From Streptomyces sp. NRRL S-646 (GTDB taxonomy: Bacteria > Actinomycetota > Actinomycetes > Streptomycetales > Streptomycetaceae): a stretch of 64,000 nucleotides of DNA. The notes below the pieces were generated by a model. That model was not told the DNA's origin, did not search any database, and worked only from the letters and a program-made list of their open reading frames with translations. This document shows positions 33,197 to 40,953 of this stretch, piece after piece (position 1 is the stretch's first letter; every line of letters starts with the position of its first letter). The stretch is taken from assembly GCF_000720765.1 (NCBI RefSeq), contig NZ_JODC01000001.1, positions 124,001 through 188,000 of the forward strand. The letters run 5' to 3'. A program made the position numbers and the translations under genes.

Positions 33197-34056
33197 GCCG
33201 TACCTCCTGCGGTGCGTGCGTAGGCGCGCTCCACCTCCTCGCGCAGCGAGTCCCAGATCTGGTGCTGAAGTTCGATGAAGCGGGGCTGGAAGCGGATCTC
33301 CTGGACCGAGCCGCGCGGGCGGGGCAGGTCGATGTCGAAGACCGCCTTGACCGAGCCGGGGCTGGATGTCATGACGACGACCCGGTCGGCGAGTGCCACG
33401 GCCTCGTCGAGGTCGTGGGTGATGAAGATGACCGACGGCCGGATCTGCTCCCACAGGGCGAGCAGTTCGGTCGACATGATCGCCTTGGTCTGCACGTCGA
33501 GCGCGCCGAACGGCTCGTCCATGATCAGGATCCTGGGTTCGTTGATCAGCGCCGCAGCCATGGCCACGCGCTTGCGCATGCCGCCGGAGAGCTGGTGCGG
33601 ATAGCGGTCCTCGAACCCGGACAGACCCACCCGGCGCAGCCAGTCGCGCGCCGAGGCCTGGGCCTTCTGCTTGGGCACTCCGCGGAAGACCGGGCCCATC
33701 AGGACGTTGCCGAGAACCGTCTTCCAGGGCAGCAGCGCATCGCTCTGGAACATGAAGCTGACGCCGTGGGTGACGCCGTCCACCTCACGTCCGCCCACCT
33801 TGACCGAACCCTCACTGGGCCGGTCGAGCCCGGAAACCAGGCTCAGGGTCGTCGACTTGCCGCAGCCGGTCGGGCCGACCACCGCACAGAACTGGCCGGG
33901 CTCCACGGTGAACGAAACATCCTGCAGTGCCGTGAACACCTCACCCGCAGGAGTCAGAAAGCGTTTGGTGAGCCCTGAAATCTCGACTCGCGCGCTGTTG
34001 TCGGGGCCGATTTTCTCGGCTACGGACCCTGGCGCGGCATCGTTTCGCGAAGCCAT
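33193..34056 (-). CDS. ABC importer ATP-binding protein (SsuB/TauB/NrtD type)
   Basis: This 287-residue ATPase has Walker A VGPTGCGKSTTLSLV, Q-loop SFMFQSDALLPWKTV, signature HQLSGGMRKRVAMAAA, Walker B RILIMDEPFGALD and the H-loop VIFITHDLDEAVALAD. These fit the nitrate/sulfonate/taurine importer ATPases. The N-terminal 30 residues are unusual and precede the core ISGLTKRF. It is the first gene of the leftward importer operon and diverges from the sensor kinase gene at 34293, leaving a 236-bp shared control region. Confidence 0.93.
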   Translation of the reverse strand: MASRNDAAPGSVAEKIGPDNSARVEISGLTKRFLTPAGEVFTALQDVSFTVEPGQFCAVVGPTGCGKSTTLSLVSGLDRPSEGSVKVGGREVDGVTHGVSFMFQSDALLPWKTVLGNVLMGPVFRGVPKQKAQASARDWLRRVGLSGFEDRYPHQLSGGMRKRVAMAAALINEPRILIMDEPFGALDVQTKAIMSTELLALWEQIRPSVIFITHDLDEAVALADRVVVMTSSPGSVKAVFDIDLPRPRGSVQEIRFQPRFIELQHQIWDSLREEVERAYARTAGGTA

Positions 34057-34292
34057 CTGAGGCCGTCTCCTTCCTAACCTCGGAGATCGAGGAAGGCAGA
34101 CGCTAAAAGGACACCGGGGGTTACGTCGCTGTTTCAGACGTATCCCGCGTTAGCCGTATTGCCAGGGGTTCTGCTCGTTCTGCTCAGCATGCGGGGGGTG
34201 GGCAGAAACTCGCCAGTGGGTCACAATCACGCCACCACGGGTACGGCGAAGGGGCCGGGCCCGGCAGCACGACAAGGGCTGAGGCACCTGTG
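34057..34292. promoter_or_regulatory. Divergent control region between importer operon and CitA/CitB-like system
   Basis: This spacer must carry the promoters of both the importer and the two-component genes. It contains a perfect tandem 9-bp repeat, GTTCTGCTC at 34168-34176 and 34177-34185. The left part is AT-richer than its surroundings. I cannot place -35/-10 boxes with confidence. The repeats are a candidate site for the CitB-type regulator. Confidence 0.4.
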
Positions 34293-35963
34293 ATGCCCAT
34301 CCGTTTCCGTATCCGGATCGGCCGTGCCGGGAAGGGGAGGCTCTCCGCGCGGATTCTGGCCAACCAGCTGGCCATCCTGACCCTCACCGGAGTCATCGGC
34401 TTCATCCTGTTCGCGTTCGCCCAGCGTGCCGAGATCGACCGTGCCTACGAGGGCCGGGCCCTGGACATCGCCCAGACCACGGCAGCCGATCCGCAGATCC
34501 GGCAGGCCATGGCACACGGGGGCGGCGACGGCATCGTGCAGAGGGTCGCCGAGCGGTTCCGCAAGGCGTCGGGCGCGTCCTATGTGGTCGTGCTCGACCT
34601 GAAGGGCGTGCGCCACTCGCACCCGGACCCGACGCTGATCGGCGAGCCGACGGGCGACCAGATCGTGGTCCTCGACGGCAAGTCGCACGTCGGCACCGAC
34701 CAGGGCGCCACCGGGCGCTCCGCCAACGGCAAGGCCCCGCTGAAAGCGCCCGACGGCAGGCTGGTCGGCGAGGTGTCCGCGGGCATCCCCGAGCACTATG
34801 TGCTGGGCGAGCTCTGGCGCGAGCTGCCCACCTTCGCCCTGTACTCCGCGATCGCCGTCGCGCTCGGCTCGGCCGCCGCATTCCTGCTGGCCAGGCGGCT
34901 GAAGCGGACGACGTTCGGCCTGGAACTGGAGGAGATCGCGGGGCTGCTGCAGGACCGTGAGGCGATGCTGCACGGCATCCGCGAGGGCGTCGTCGCCTTC
35001 GACCCCGACGGCCGGATCACCGTCGTCAACGACGAGGCCCGCACCCTGCTCGGCCTCGGCACGGCGCTCGGCAGCACGCTCGAGGAGGTGCTGCCCTCCG
35101 GGCGGCTGCGCCGCGCCCTGGACGGCACCCTGACCGGCGCCGACCTCAACGTGCTGACCGACGACCACTGCCTGGCGGTCAACCGGATGCCGGTGACACT
35201 GCACGGCCGTGAACTGGGCGCGGTGGTCACCGTCCGGGACCGCACCGAGCTGATCGGGCTGCTGCGCGAACTGGACTCCGTACGCGGGCTGACCGACGCC
35301 CTGCGCGCCCAGCAGCACGAGTTCACCAACCGCATGCACACCCTGGCCGGGCTGCTGGACATCGGCGACCACGACGCCGCCTACGCCTACGCCGTCGAGT
35401 CGGCCGGCGCCGACCAGGCGCTGACCGAGTCCGTACGCGAACGGATCGGCAACCCGCTGCTCGTCGGACTCATCGTCGCCAAGACCACGGTGGCCGCGGA
35501 ACGCGGGGTGAAGCTGGAACTCAGCGACGACTCCGCGCTCGGTGACGACCCGCCGCATCTGCGCCGGCTGCTGACCATCGTCGGCAACCTGCTGGACAAC
35601 GCGATCGACGCGGCGGCCGGCGGACCGCCCCCGGCGGGCGGCCGCGAGGTGCAGCTCACGCTCATCGAAGCCGTCGACCAGGTGATGGTGCGGGTCGCCG
35701 ACAGCGGGTCGGGGATTCCGCCGGGCGCCGCCGAGTCGATCTTCGAGGACGGCTGGTCGACCCGGCCCGACCGGGGCACCGCCCGGCGCGGCCTCGGCCT
35801 GGCCCTGGTCCACCGGCTGGCCGCGCGGCACGGCGGAGCCATCACGGTCAGCGAGGGCCCGGGCGCGGTCTTCACCGTCGTACTGCCGCTGCCGGACGCC
35901 ACACCCGTACCACGAGACGCACAGTTCACGACGGCCTCGCCGACCGGAGGTGACCGCGGATGA
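34293..35963 (+). CDS. CitA/DcuS-type sensor histidine kinase
   Basis: This 556-residue kinase has two membrane helices (near residues 23-44 and 183-203) enclosing an extracytoplasmic sensor domain of the single Cache/PASp type. It contains YVVVLDLKGVRHSHPDPTLIG, which is typical of CitA/DcuS di- and tricarboxylate sensors. A cytoplasmic PAS domain follows, then a SpoB-type His box (AQQHEFTNRMHTLAGLLDIG) and a HATPase domain with the N-box LLDNAIDAA and GSGIPP. ATG 34293 or GTG 34290 can serve as start. It overlaps its response regulator by ATGA. Its ligand is probably a carboxylate or similar small acid. Confidence 0.92.
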   Translation: MPIRFRIRIGRAGKGRLSARILANQLAILTLTGVIGFILFAFAQRAEIDRAYEGRALDIAQTTAADPQIRQAMAHGGGDGIVQRVAERFRKASGASYVVVLDLKGVRHSHPDPTLIGEPTGDQIVVLDGKSHVGTDQGATGRSANGKAPLKAPDGRLVGEVSAGIPEHYVLGELWRELPTFALYSAIAVALGSAAAFLLARRLKRTTFGLELEEIAGLLQDREAMLHGIREGVVAFDPDGRITVVNDEARTLLGLGTALGSTLEEVLPSGRLRRALDGTLTGADLNVLTDDHCLAVNRMPVTLHGRELGAVVTVRDRTELIGLLRELDSVRGLTDALRAQQHEFTNRMHTLAGLLDIGDHDAAYAYAVESAGADQALTESVRERIGNPLLVGLIVAKTTVAAERGVKLELSDDSALGDDPPHLRRLLTIVGNLLDNAIDAAAGGPPPAGGREVQLTLIEAVDQVMVRVADSGSGIPPGAAESIFEDGWSTRPDRGTARRGLGLALVHRLAARHGGAITVSEGPGAVFTVVLPLPDATPVPRDAQFTTASPTGGDRG

Positions 35964-36649
35964 TCAGGATTGTGGTGGTGGACGACGACTTCCGCGTCAG
36001 CGACATCCACTGCGACTACGCCTCCCGCGTCGAGGGCTTCGAGGTGGTCGGCCGGGCCGCGACGGTGGCCGAGACGCTGGACGCGGTGCACACCCTCCAC
36101 CCCGATCTGCTGCTGCTCGACGTCTTCCTGCCGGACGGCAGCGGCCTGGATGTGCTGCGGCAGCTCAGTGGGGACGCGGGCGGCGCCCGGCCCGACGCGA
36201 TCATGATCACTGCCGACCGGGACATCACCTCGGTGCGGACCGCCATGAAGCTCGGTGCCGTGGGCTATCTGGTCAAGCCGTTCGGGGCCGCCGACCTGGC
36301 CGAGCGGCTGACCGCCTACCGCGAGCTCCAGCACCGGGTCGACGCCCTGGGCCTCGCCCCGCGCACCGACCAGGCCGACGTCGACGCCCTCTTCAGCGCC
36401 GCCCGACCACCGGCCGTGCCCCGGGTTCCGGCCAAGGGTCACTCCGCACCCACCCTGGCCCTTCTGCACCAGGTCCTGCGCACCGCTCAGGAGTCCCTGT
36501 CCGCGGCCCAGGCCGCCGAACTCACCGGAGTCTCCCGCGCCACGGCCCAGCGCTACCTCTCGTACCTCGTACGGGAGGGCATGGTCCGGCTCGAACTTCG
36601 CTACGGAACCACCGGCCGTCCCGAACACCTCTACCGGATCGTCCATTGA
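35960..36649 (+). CDS. CitB/DcuR-type response regulator
   Basis: This 229-residue regulator has a receiver domain (IVVVDDDFRVSDIHCDYA, Asp in PDLLLLDVFLPDGSG, then MITADRDITSVRTAM, and VGYLVKPFGAADL). The CitB-type C-terminal region with a helix-turn-helix reads SLSAAQAAELTGVSRATAQ, then YLSYLVREGMVRL. Such regulators bind AT-rich or repeated sites upstream of transporter genes when phosphorylated. It is translationally coupled to the sensor gene. The divergent importer operon is its most likely target. Confidence 0.92.
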   Translation: MIRIVVVDDDFRVSDIHCDYASRVEGFEVVGRAATVAETLDAVHTLHPDLLLLDVFLPDGSGLDVLRQLSGDAGGARPDAIMITADRDITSVRTAMKLGAVGYLVKPFGAADLAERLTAYRELQHRVDALGLAPRTDQADVDALFSAARPPAVPRVPAKGHSAPTLALLHQVLRTAQESLSAAQAAELTGVSRATAQRYLSYLVREGMVRLELRYGTTGRPEHLYRIVH

Positions 36650-36666
36650 GCCGGCGCCCGGCCCAC

Positions 36667-37458
36667 TCATGCCCCGGGGATCGGCCTGACCGTGAGGATC
36701 TGCTGGGCGTGTCCGACCGGGCCGTCGACGTCGTGCAGGACGGTGCCGGTGAGTCCCTGACCGGACGGGCCGAAGATGACCGTGGTGTCCAATCCGGTCC
36801 AGGGGCCTCGCGGTTGGCGGTGCAGATGGACGGTCAGGTCGACGTTGGGGAACATCCACGCGGTGGGCGGCTGCCGGGCCGCGATGCCGTTGGCGGTGTC
36901 GACCAGGGCGAGATACGACGCGAGCGGTGTGACCGGAACGCCGGCGACCAGGTCCAGGGGTGTGGAGATCCACGCGGCCGTACGGCCCGGCCGGGGCGGT
37001 GCGACCGGGCGGACCTCCACGGAGTCGATGTAGCCGCCGGGCCAGTCGTCGGACATCCGCCACGGCGTGAGGGACACGGGCGGGGCGAGACGGTCCGCGG
37101 GGCCGCCCGCGACCGCGCTCGTGTCGAGGGCGGCCAGGTACCAGGCGCGGGCCCGCACGACCGGGCGGCCGGCGATCCGTACGACGGCTTCGAGGAGCTC
37201 GATGGTCCGGCCGGGGCGGACGCTCTCCACCTCGATCTCGCACTCGTCGAGGGCGAGCCGGCCCAGGATGTCGTAGCTGATCCGGGAGAGCACCAGCCCG
37301 TCGTCCGGGCGGCCGGCCCGGTGGCGGTCGAGGGCGTGGACCACGAGCCCGCCCAGCGGACTGAAGTGCTGCTCGTCCGGCGCCCACGCTCCGCCCGCAT
37401 GCGTCGTCGGCTTGTAGCGGTGGTCGGCGACGGGCTCGTAGTAGCTGTCGGGGCTCAA
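36667..37458 (-). CDS. Acyl-CoA thioesterase-like (double hotdog) protein
   Basis: This 263-residue protein resembles the TesB-like, double-hotdog thioesterase family seen in actinobacteria. Conserved parts are FSPLGGLVVHALDRHR, VLSRISYDILGRLALDE and the WMFPNVDLTVHLHRQP segment, with WTGLDTTVIFGPSGQG near the C-terminus; the two halves correspond to two hotdog folds. Such enzymes hydrolyse acyl-CoA esters. The start is a TTG at 37458, supported by GAGGAG nine bases upstream. Substrate and pathway are not evident, and neighbours (AzlCD exporter, CitB regulator) do not suggest one. Confidence 0.72.
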   Translation of the reverse strand: MSPDSYYEPVADHRYKPTTHAGGAWAPDEQHFSPLGGLVVHALDRHRAGRPDDGLVLSRISYDILGRLALDECEIEVESVRPGRTIELLEAVVRIAGRPVVRARAWYLAALDTSAVAGGPADRLAPPVSLTPWRMSDDWPGGYIDSVEVRPVAPPRPGRTAAWISTPLDLVAGVPVTPLASYLALVDTANGIAARQPPTAWMFPNVDLTVHLHRQPRGPWTGLDTTVIFGPSGQGLTGTVLHDVDGPVGHAQQILTVRPIPGA

Positions 37459-37498
37459 CGGGTGTTTCTCCTCGGGGAGTTCGTGGGGTACGGCGGGT

Positions 37499-37825
37499 TC
37501 AGAGAGAGTTGAGCAGCACGATGTACACGGCCGTGCCGGCGCCGACGCTGAGGATGGTGCGACGGCCGAAGGCCAGATGCACGCCGATGGTGACGGCGAC
37601 GGCGAGCAGCGCGTACCAGGTGCCGTGCGCGTCGTTCGTGATCGTGCCGTGCAGTGCGGTCACGGCCAGGATGGCGAGGATGCCGACCGGCATCCACACC
37701 GCCAGCCGCTGCACGATCGCCGAGCCGCGCAGCCGGCCCAGCACGGCGAAGGGCACGGCCCGCAGGGCGAGCGTGATGCTGAAGACGATCGCCAGCACAG
37801 CGATGAGATACGAGGTGCTAGGCAC
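37499..37825 (-). CDS. azlD: AzlD-family branched-chain amino acid exporter subunit
   Basis: This 108-residue protein has three to four hydrophobic segments and matches the small subunit AzlD (BrnE). Features are the ITLALRAVPFAVLGRL helix with a conserved Arg, and WMPVGILAILAV with the conserved Met-Pro. Together with AzlC it exports branched-chain amino acids, methionine or their analogues. It begins at GTG 37825, eight bases inside the end of azlC, so the two are co-translated. Confidence 0.88.
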   Translation of the reverse strand: MPSTSYLIAVLAIVFSITLALRAVPFAVLGRLRGSAIVQRLAVWMPVGILAILAVTALHGTITNDAHGTWYALLAVAVTIGVHLAFGRRTILSVGAGTAVYIVLLNSL

Positions 37826-38561
37826 CGGCGGCCTCCTGGACGTTGCGCCGGGCGCTGACGGCATGGCGGGCCAGCAGCAGGCCAACGAACAACAGCAGCG
37901 CGGTGAACATGGCCATGCCCGGGGTGACGACCAGGGCGACGGTGGCGCTCGCACCTGCAAGCAGCAGGGACGGCAGCTCCTTGCGGGAGCGGAACGCGTC
38001 CAGCGTCAGCACGGTGAACAACGCGCACAGCGCGAACTCCAGGCCCTTGACGGGTGCCGGGAGCGCCGCGCCCAGGGCGACGCCGACCAGTCCGCCGCCG
38101 ACCCAGTACGTCTCGCAGGCGATCTGCATGGCCAGCAGCCGGGGCGCCGACCGCTCCTGCTCGGGCAGGGAGGCGCTGACGGCGTACGCCTCGTCGATCA
38201 TGGCGTAGACGGCGTACGCCTTGGCCACCGGGTGCTTGACCAGGTGGAGCGGGAACGAGAAGGCGTAGAAGACATGCCGGAAGTTGACCACGAGCACGGT
38301 CAGGGCGACCGCGGCGAGCGGCGTGACACTGGCCATCATGCCCACCAGCAGCAGTTCCAGTGAGCCGGCGAACGCGGCCAGGGACAGGGCGGGGGCGAGC
38401 CACCAGGGCAGTCCGGCCTGGATGATCAACAGGCCGAGGGCTATGCCCAGGGGGAAGATGCCGAGGCCCGCGGAGAAGGAGTCGCGGACGCCCAGGGCCG
38501 GCTGCGTCCGGCGAGCGGCCGGCGCCGGGGCGGCGGTGCGGGGGAGTACGTCTTGTTCCAC
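37818..38561 (-). CDS. azlC: AzlC-family branched-chain amino acid exporter subunit
   Basis: This protein of about 247 residues is the large subunit of the AzlCD exporter. It has the family start SFSAGLGIFPLGIALGLL, then the helix LVVNFRHVFYAFSFPL with its conserved Arg-His-Phe-Tyr, and AYAVYAMIDEAYAVSA. GTG 38561 is preferred over ATG 38591 because the latter would leave only 44 bp for two divergent promoters and would place the start inside the likely regulator sites. Neither start has a strong ribosome site. The divergent Lrp gene is almost certainly its regulator. Confidence 0.87.
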   Translation of the reverse strand: MEQDVLPRTAAPAPAARRTQPALGVRDSFSAGLGIFPLGIALGLLIIQAGLPWWLAPALSLAAFAGSLELLLVGMMASVTPLAAVALTVLVVNFRHVFYAFSFPLHLVKHPVAKAYAVYAMIDEAYAVSASLPEQERSAPRLLAMQIACETYWVGGGLVGVALGAALPAPVKGLEFALCALFTVLTLDAFRSRKELPSLLLAGASATVALVVTPGMAMFTALLLFVGLLLARHAVSARRNVQEAAGA

Positions 38562-38594
38562 GGGTCCATCGTCTCGTAGAACCCGTGGCATGTG

Positions 38595-38632
38595 ATTGCG
38601 AATATTGCTCGGCTGGGCTGCTTATGTGCAAT
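38595..38632. promoter_or_regulatory. Candidate Lrp sites between azlC and the lrp gene
   Basis: ATTGC occurs at 38595-38599 and 38604-38608, nine bases apart, and the inverse GCAAT at about 38628-38632, in an AT-rich patch (AATATT in the middle). Lrp proteins bind AT-rich, partly palindromic sites repeated in phase as octamers, so this spacer is a plausible site controlling both azlCD and lrp. Confidence 0.4.
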
Positions 38633-38635
38633 GTT

Positions 38636-39082
38636 ATGTCTGTGGATGCGATCGACAAGGCAATCATTGCCGAGCTGGAGCGGGACGGGCGGCTGACCAA
38701 CGTGGAGCTGGCCCAGCGGGTCGGGCTGACGACCGGGCCGTGTCTGCGCCGGGTCCAGCGGCTGGAGGCCGACGGCGTCATCCGGGGCTACCGGGCCGTG
38801 GTCGACCCGGCGTCCGTGGGGCGTTCGTTCGAGGTCCTGCTCGACCTGAGCCTCGAGGCGCAGGACGCGGAGACGGTCGAGCGCTTCGAGGAGACCCTGG
38901 CGCAGGCTGAGGAAGTGCTGGAGTTGCGGAGGCTGTTCGGCAGCCCCGACTATTTCGTCCGCGTGGCCGTCGCCGATCTGCCCGCCTACGAGGCCTTCCT
39001 CAGCCGGCGGGTCATGACCATCCCCCGGATCAAGAACGTGACGTCGCATTTCACGATGAAGACAGTCAAGCCGGGCCCGTAG
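38636..39082 (+). CDS. Lrp/AsnC-family regulator
   Basis: This 148-residue regulator has an N-terminal helix-turn-helix (DAIDKAIIAELERDGRLTNV, then ELAQRVGLTTGPCLRRVQRL) and a C-terminal RAM domain that binds amino acids (RSFEVLLDLSLEAQDAETVE, then VLELRRLFGSPDYFVRVAV). ATG 38636 is chosen because MSVDAIDKAI is the usual Lrp start; an ATG further upstream at 38585 adds 17 residues that do not match the family. It is divergent from azlCD, the classic Lrp-regulated exporter (as with BrnFE/Lrp), and probably activates it when branched-chain amino acids or methionine accumulate. Confidence 0.92.
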   Translation: MSVDAIDKAIIAELERDGRLTNVELAQRVGLTTGPCLRRVQRLEADGVIRGYRAVVDPASVGRSFEVLLDLSLEAQDAETVERFEETLAQAEEVLELRRLFGSPDYFVRVAVADLPAYEAFLSRRVMTIPRIKNVTSHFTMKTVKPGP

Positions 39083-39560
39083 CGGAGGACGGCTCAACGG
39101 TGGTTGGTGCCGGCACCTGTGGAGGCGGGCCCTGGGTCCACACCACCCGCAGTGTCGAGGCGGAGATCCGCCAACCCTCGGCCGTCCTGACCAGTTCGGC
39201 GTCGGCATGGCCCGCGGAGATGAAGACGCTGCCGGTGCCGTCCGCCAGGACGTGGGTGCTCAGCTGCGCGCCACGGGTGGTGGCCCGCTCACCGTCGATC
39301 TCGATGACGGCGTTGGTGCCCAGATGCACGGTTCGGTCGAACAGCGCCATGCCCTGCCGGACGCGGGCCAGCAGAGCAGCGCGACCACGGACGGTGCCGA
39401 TGGGCATCTCCGCCGTGATGTCTTCGGTGTGGAACGCGCGGGCCCATTCCTCGTCGAAAACCCCCGCGTCCAGGGAACGCAGATAGCGGTCCAACAGATC
39501 GGTGATCTCGGCGCGGTCGGTCAGGGCCTGCAACTGTCGCTGCATCTCTTCGATGTCCAT
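39066..39560 (-). CDS. NTF2-like/SnoaL-like domain protein
   Basis: This 164-residue protein has the alpha+beta NTF2-like cone fold seen in SnoaL_4-type proteins. The pattern is a helix with TDRAEITDLLDRYLRSLDAG, then WARAFHTEDITAEMPIGTVRG, RTVHLGTNAVIEIDGERATT and GWRISASTLRVVWTQGP. Members include polyketide cyclases, dehydratases and many proteins without known activity. The ATG at 39560 is preceded by GGTGGAG. It is convergent with the lrp gene, overlapping it by 17 bp. The function is not determinable from sequence. Confidence 0.75.
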   Translation of the reverse strand: MDIEEMQRQLQALTDRAEITDLLDRYLRSLDAGVFDEEWARAFHTEDITAEMPIGTVRGRAALLARVRQGMALFDRTVHLGTNAVIEIDGERATTRGAQLSTHVLADGTGSVFISAGHADAELVRTAEGWRISASTLRVVWTQGPPPQVPAPTTVEPSSATGPA

Positions 39561-39618
39561 GCCTGAAGGCTCCACCCTCAAGCGCAGTTGAGGTCAACGT
39601 GTCTGATGGGATGCCGTG

Positions 39619-39992
39619 ATGACGATGAGTCCTTCTCCTCAAAGGTGGGCGCGTGCCGAGCGGCTCGATGCCGCCCGCATGGTGGACGCCCTTCGCGCGC
39701 AGGCCGGCGTCCGTTTGACTCTCGAAGGAGCCTGCCCGGGTGGACAGGTCGGTGCCGCCTACGTGCGCTGGACGGACGGTCACCGGTCCGTTCTGAAGTG
39801 GCGGCCCCACAGCCGGGCTGACGAGATGCGGGCCGGACCGCTTGCTGTGACCGAGGCGCTGCGGCTGGCGGGCTGTCCGGCTCCGGCCACCGAACACACA
39901 TGAGCCTTCGCATGGTCGACTGGGCCATCAGGCACTTCACCCCCAGCGACGTGGAGCACTGGCTGGACCTGGCCGAACAACGCGTGAGCTGA
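39619..39992 (+). pseudogene. Aminoglycoside phosphotransferase-like gene with internal deletion
   Basis: The first part (39619-39903, about 95 residues) resembles the N-lobe of APH/choline-kinase-like enzymes, with VRWTDGHRSVLKWRPHSR carrying the ATP-binding Lys and EALRLAGCPAPATEH. A TGA follows at 39901. In the next frame MSLRMVDWAIRHFTPSDVEHW and LDLAEQRVS (39900-39992) match the extreme C-terminus of the same family. The catalytic centre (HGD...N and D motifs) between them is gone. This is an internal deletion that joined the two ends, so no activity is expected. Confidence 0.65.
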
Positions 39993-40059
39993 GGTTCAGG
40001 AGCGGGTCTGCGTAAGATCATGCAGTCCTGTTTTGTGTCGATGAGGAGGGCCAACGGCC

Positions 40060-40875
40060 ATGGCTGACAAGCGCGTTGTGGTGGTCACCGGCGGAGGAAC
40101 CGGCATCGGCGCCGCAACCGCCCGGCTGCTGCGGGCCGGCGGACACGAGGTCGTCATCGGTGGACGACGGCCCGAGCCGCTGCAGCGGGTCGCCGACGAG
40201 ACCGGTGCCCTGCCGCACGTCGCCGATCTCACGGATGCGACCGCCGTGGGTGAGCTCGTCGAGGCCACGGTCTCGCGCTACGGCAGGCTCGACGGACTGG
40301 TCCTCAACGCGGGCGTCGGACGCAGCGGTGCGGTGGGGGATCTCTCGGACGAGACATGGGAGTTGGTGATGCGCACCAACCTGACGGGCCCCTTCCTGCT
40401 GCTGCGCGCCGCACTCCCGCACCTGCTGGAGACCCGCGGTTCGGTCGTTGCCGTCGCCTCCGTTGCGGCGTTGCGCAACGGGGTCGGCAACGCCGCGTAC
40501 GCCACCTCCAAGGCCGCTCTGCTTCAGCTGTGCCGCTCGCTGGCCGTCGACTACGGCGGCCAGGGGCTGCGCGCCAACACGGTGTGCCCCACCTGGGTAC
40601 GCACCGAGATGGCTGATCGTCGTATGGCCCGCTTCGCCGAGGAATCCGGACTGGGCAACGGCGTGGACGAGGCCTACGAAGAGGCGACGAAGCTGGTGCC
40701 CGCGGGGCGGCCCGGCGACCCGTCCGAGGTCGCCGAGGCGATCGCCTGGCTGCTGTCGCCCGCCGCGTCGTTCGTCAACGGTGCGGTGCTCACGGTGGAC
40801 GGCGGAGTCTCGGCACGCGACGCGGGAACCCTGGCGTTCGACTTCAGCGTCGAGCGCCGCGACGGGGGTCGATGA
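40060..40875 (+). CDS. SDR-family oxidoreductase
   Basis: This 271-residue short-chain dehydrogenase/reductase has the cofactor motif TGGGTGIGAATARLL, the central NAGVGRSG, Asn in MRTNLTGPF, and the catalytic triad residues in VVAVASVAALRNG (Ser) and AYATSKAALLQL (Tyr-x-x-x-Lys). A PTWVRTEM loop and the C-terminal FVNGAVLTVDGG follow the classical pattern. The ATG at 40060 follows GAGGAGGG. It precedes the CoA-transferase by 78 bp on the same strand, so the two may act on one acyl-CoA or alcohol pathway, though this is inference. Confidence 0.9.
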   Translation: MADKRVVVVTGGGTGIGAATARLLRAGGHEVVIGGRRPEPLQRVADETGALPHVADLTDATAVGELVEATVSRYGRLDGLVLNAGVGRSGAVGDLSDETWELVMRTNLTGPFLLLRAALPHLLETRGSVVAVASVAALRNGVGNAAYATSKAALLQLCRSLAVDYGGQGLRANTVCPTWVRTEMADRRMARFAEESGLGNGVDEAYEEATKLVPAGRPGDPSEVAEAIAWLLSPAASFVNGAVLTVDGGVSARDAGTLAFDFSVERRDGGR

Positions 40876-40953
40876 GTCGGACGGCCGGTGCGCCGGAGTA
40901 CGGCTCCCGTGGAGCGTGGTTCGCGTGAGCGGGACGATCAGTGAGGAGGGTGC

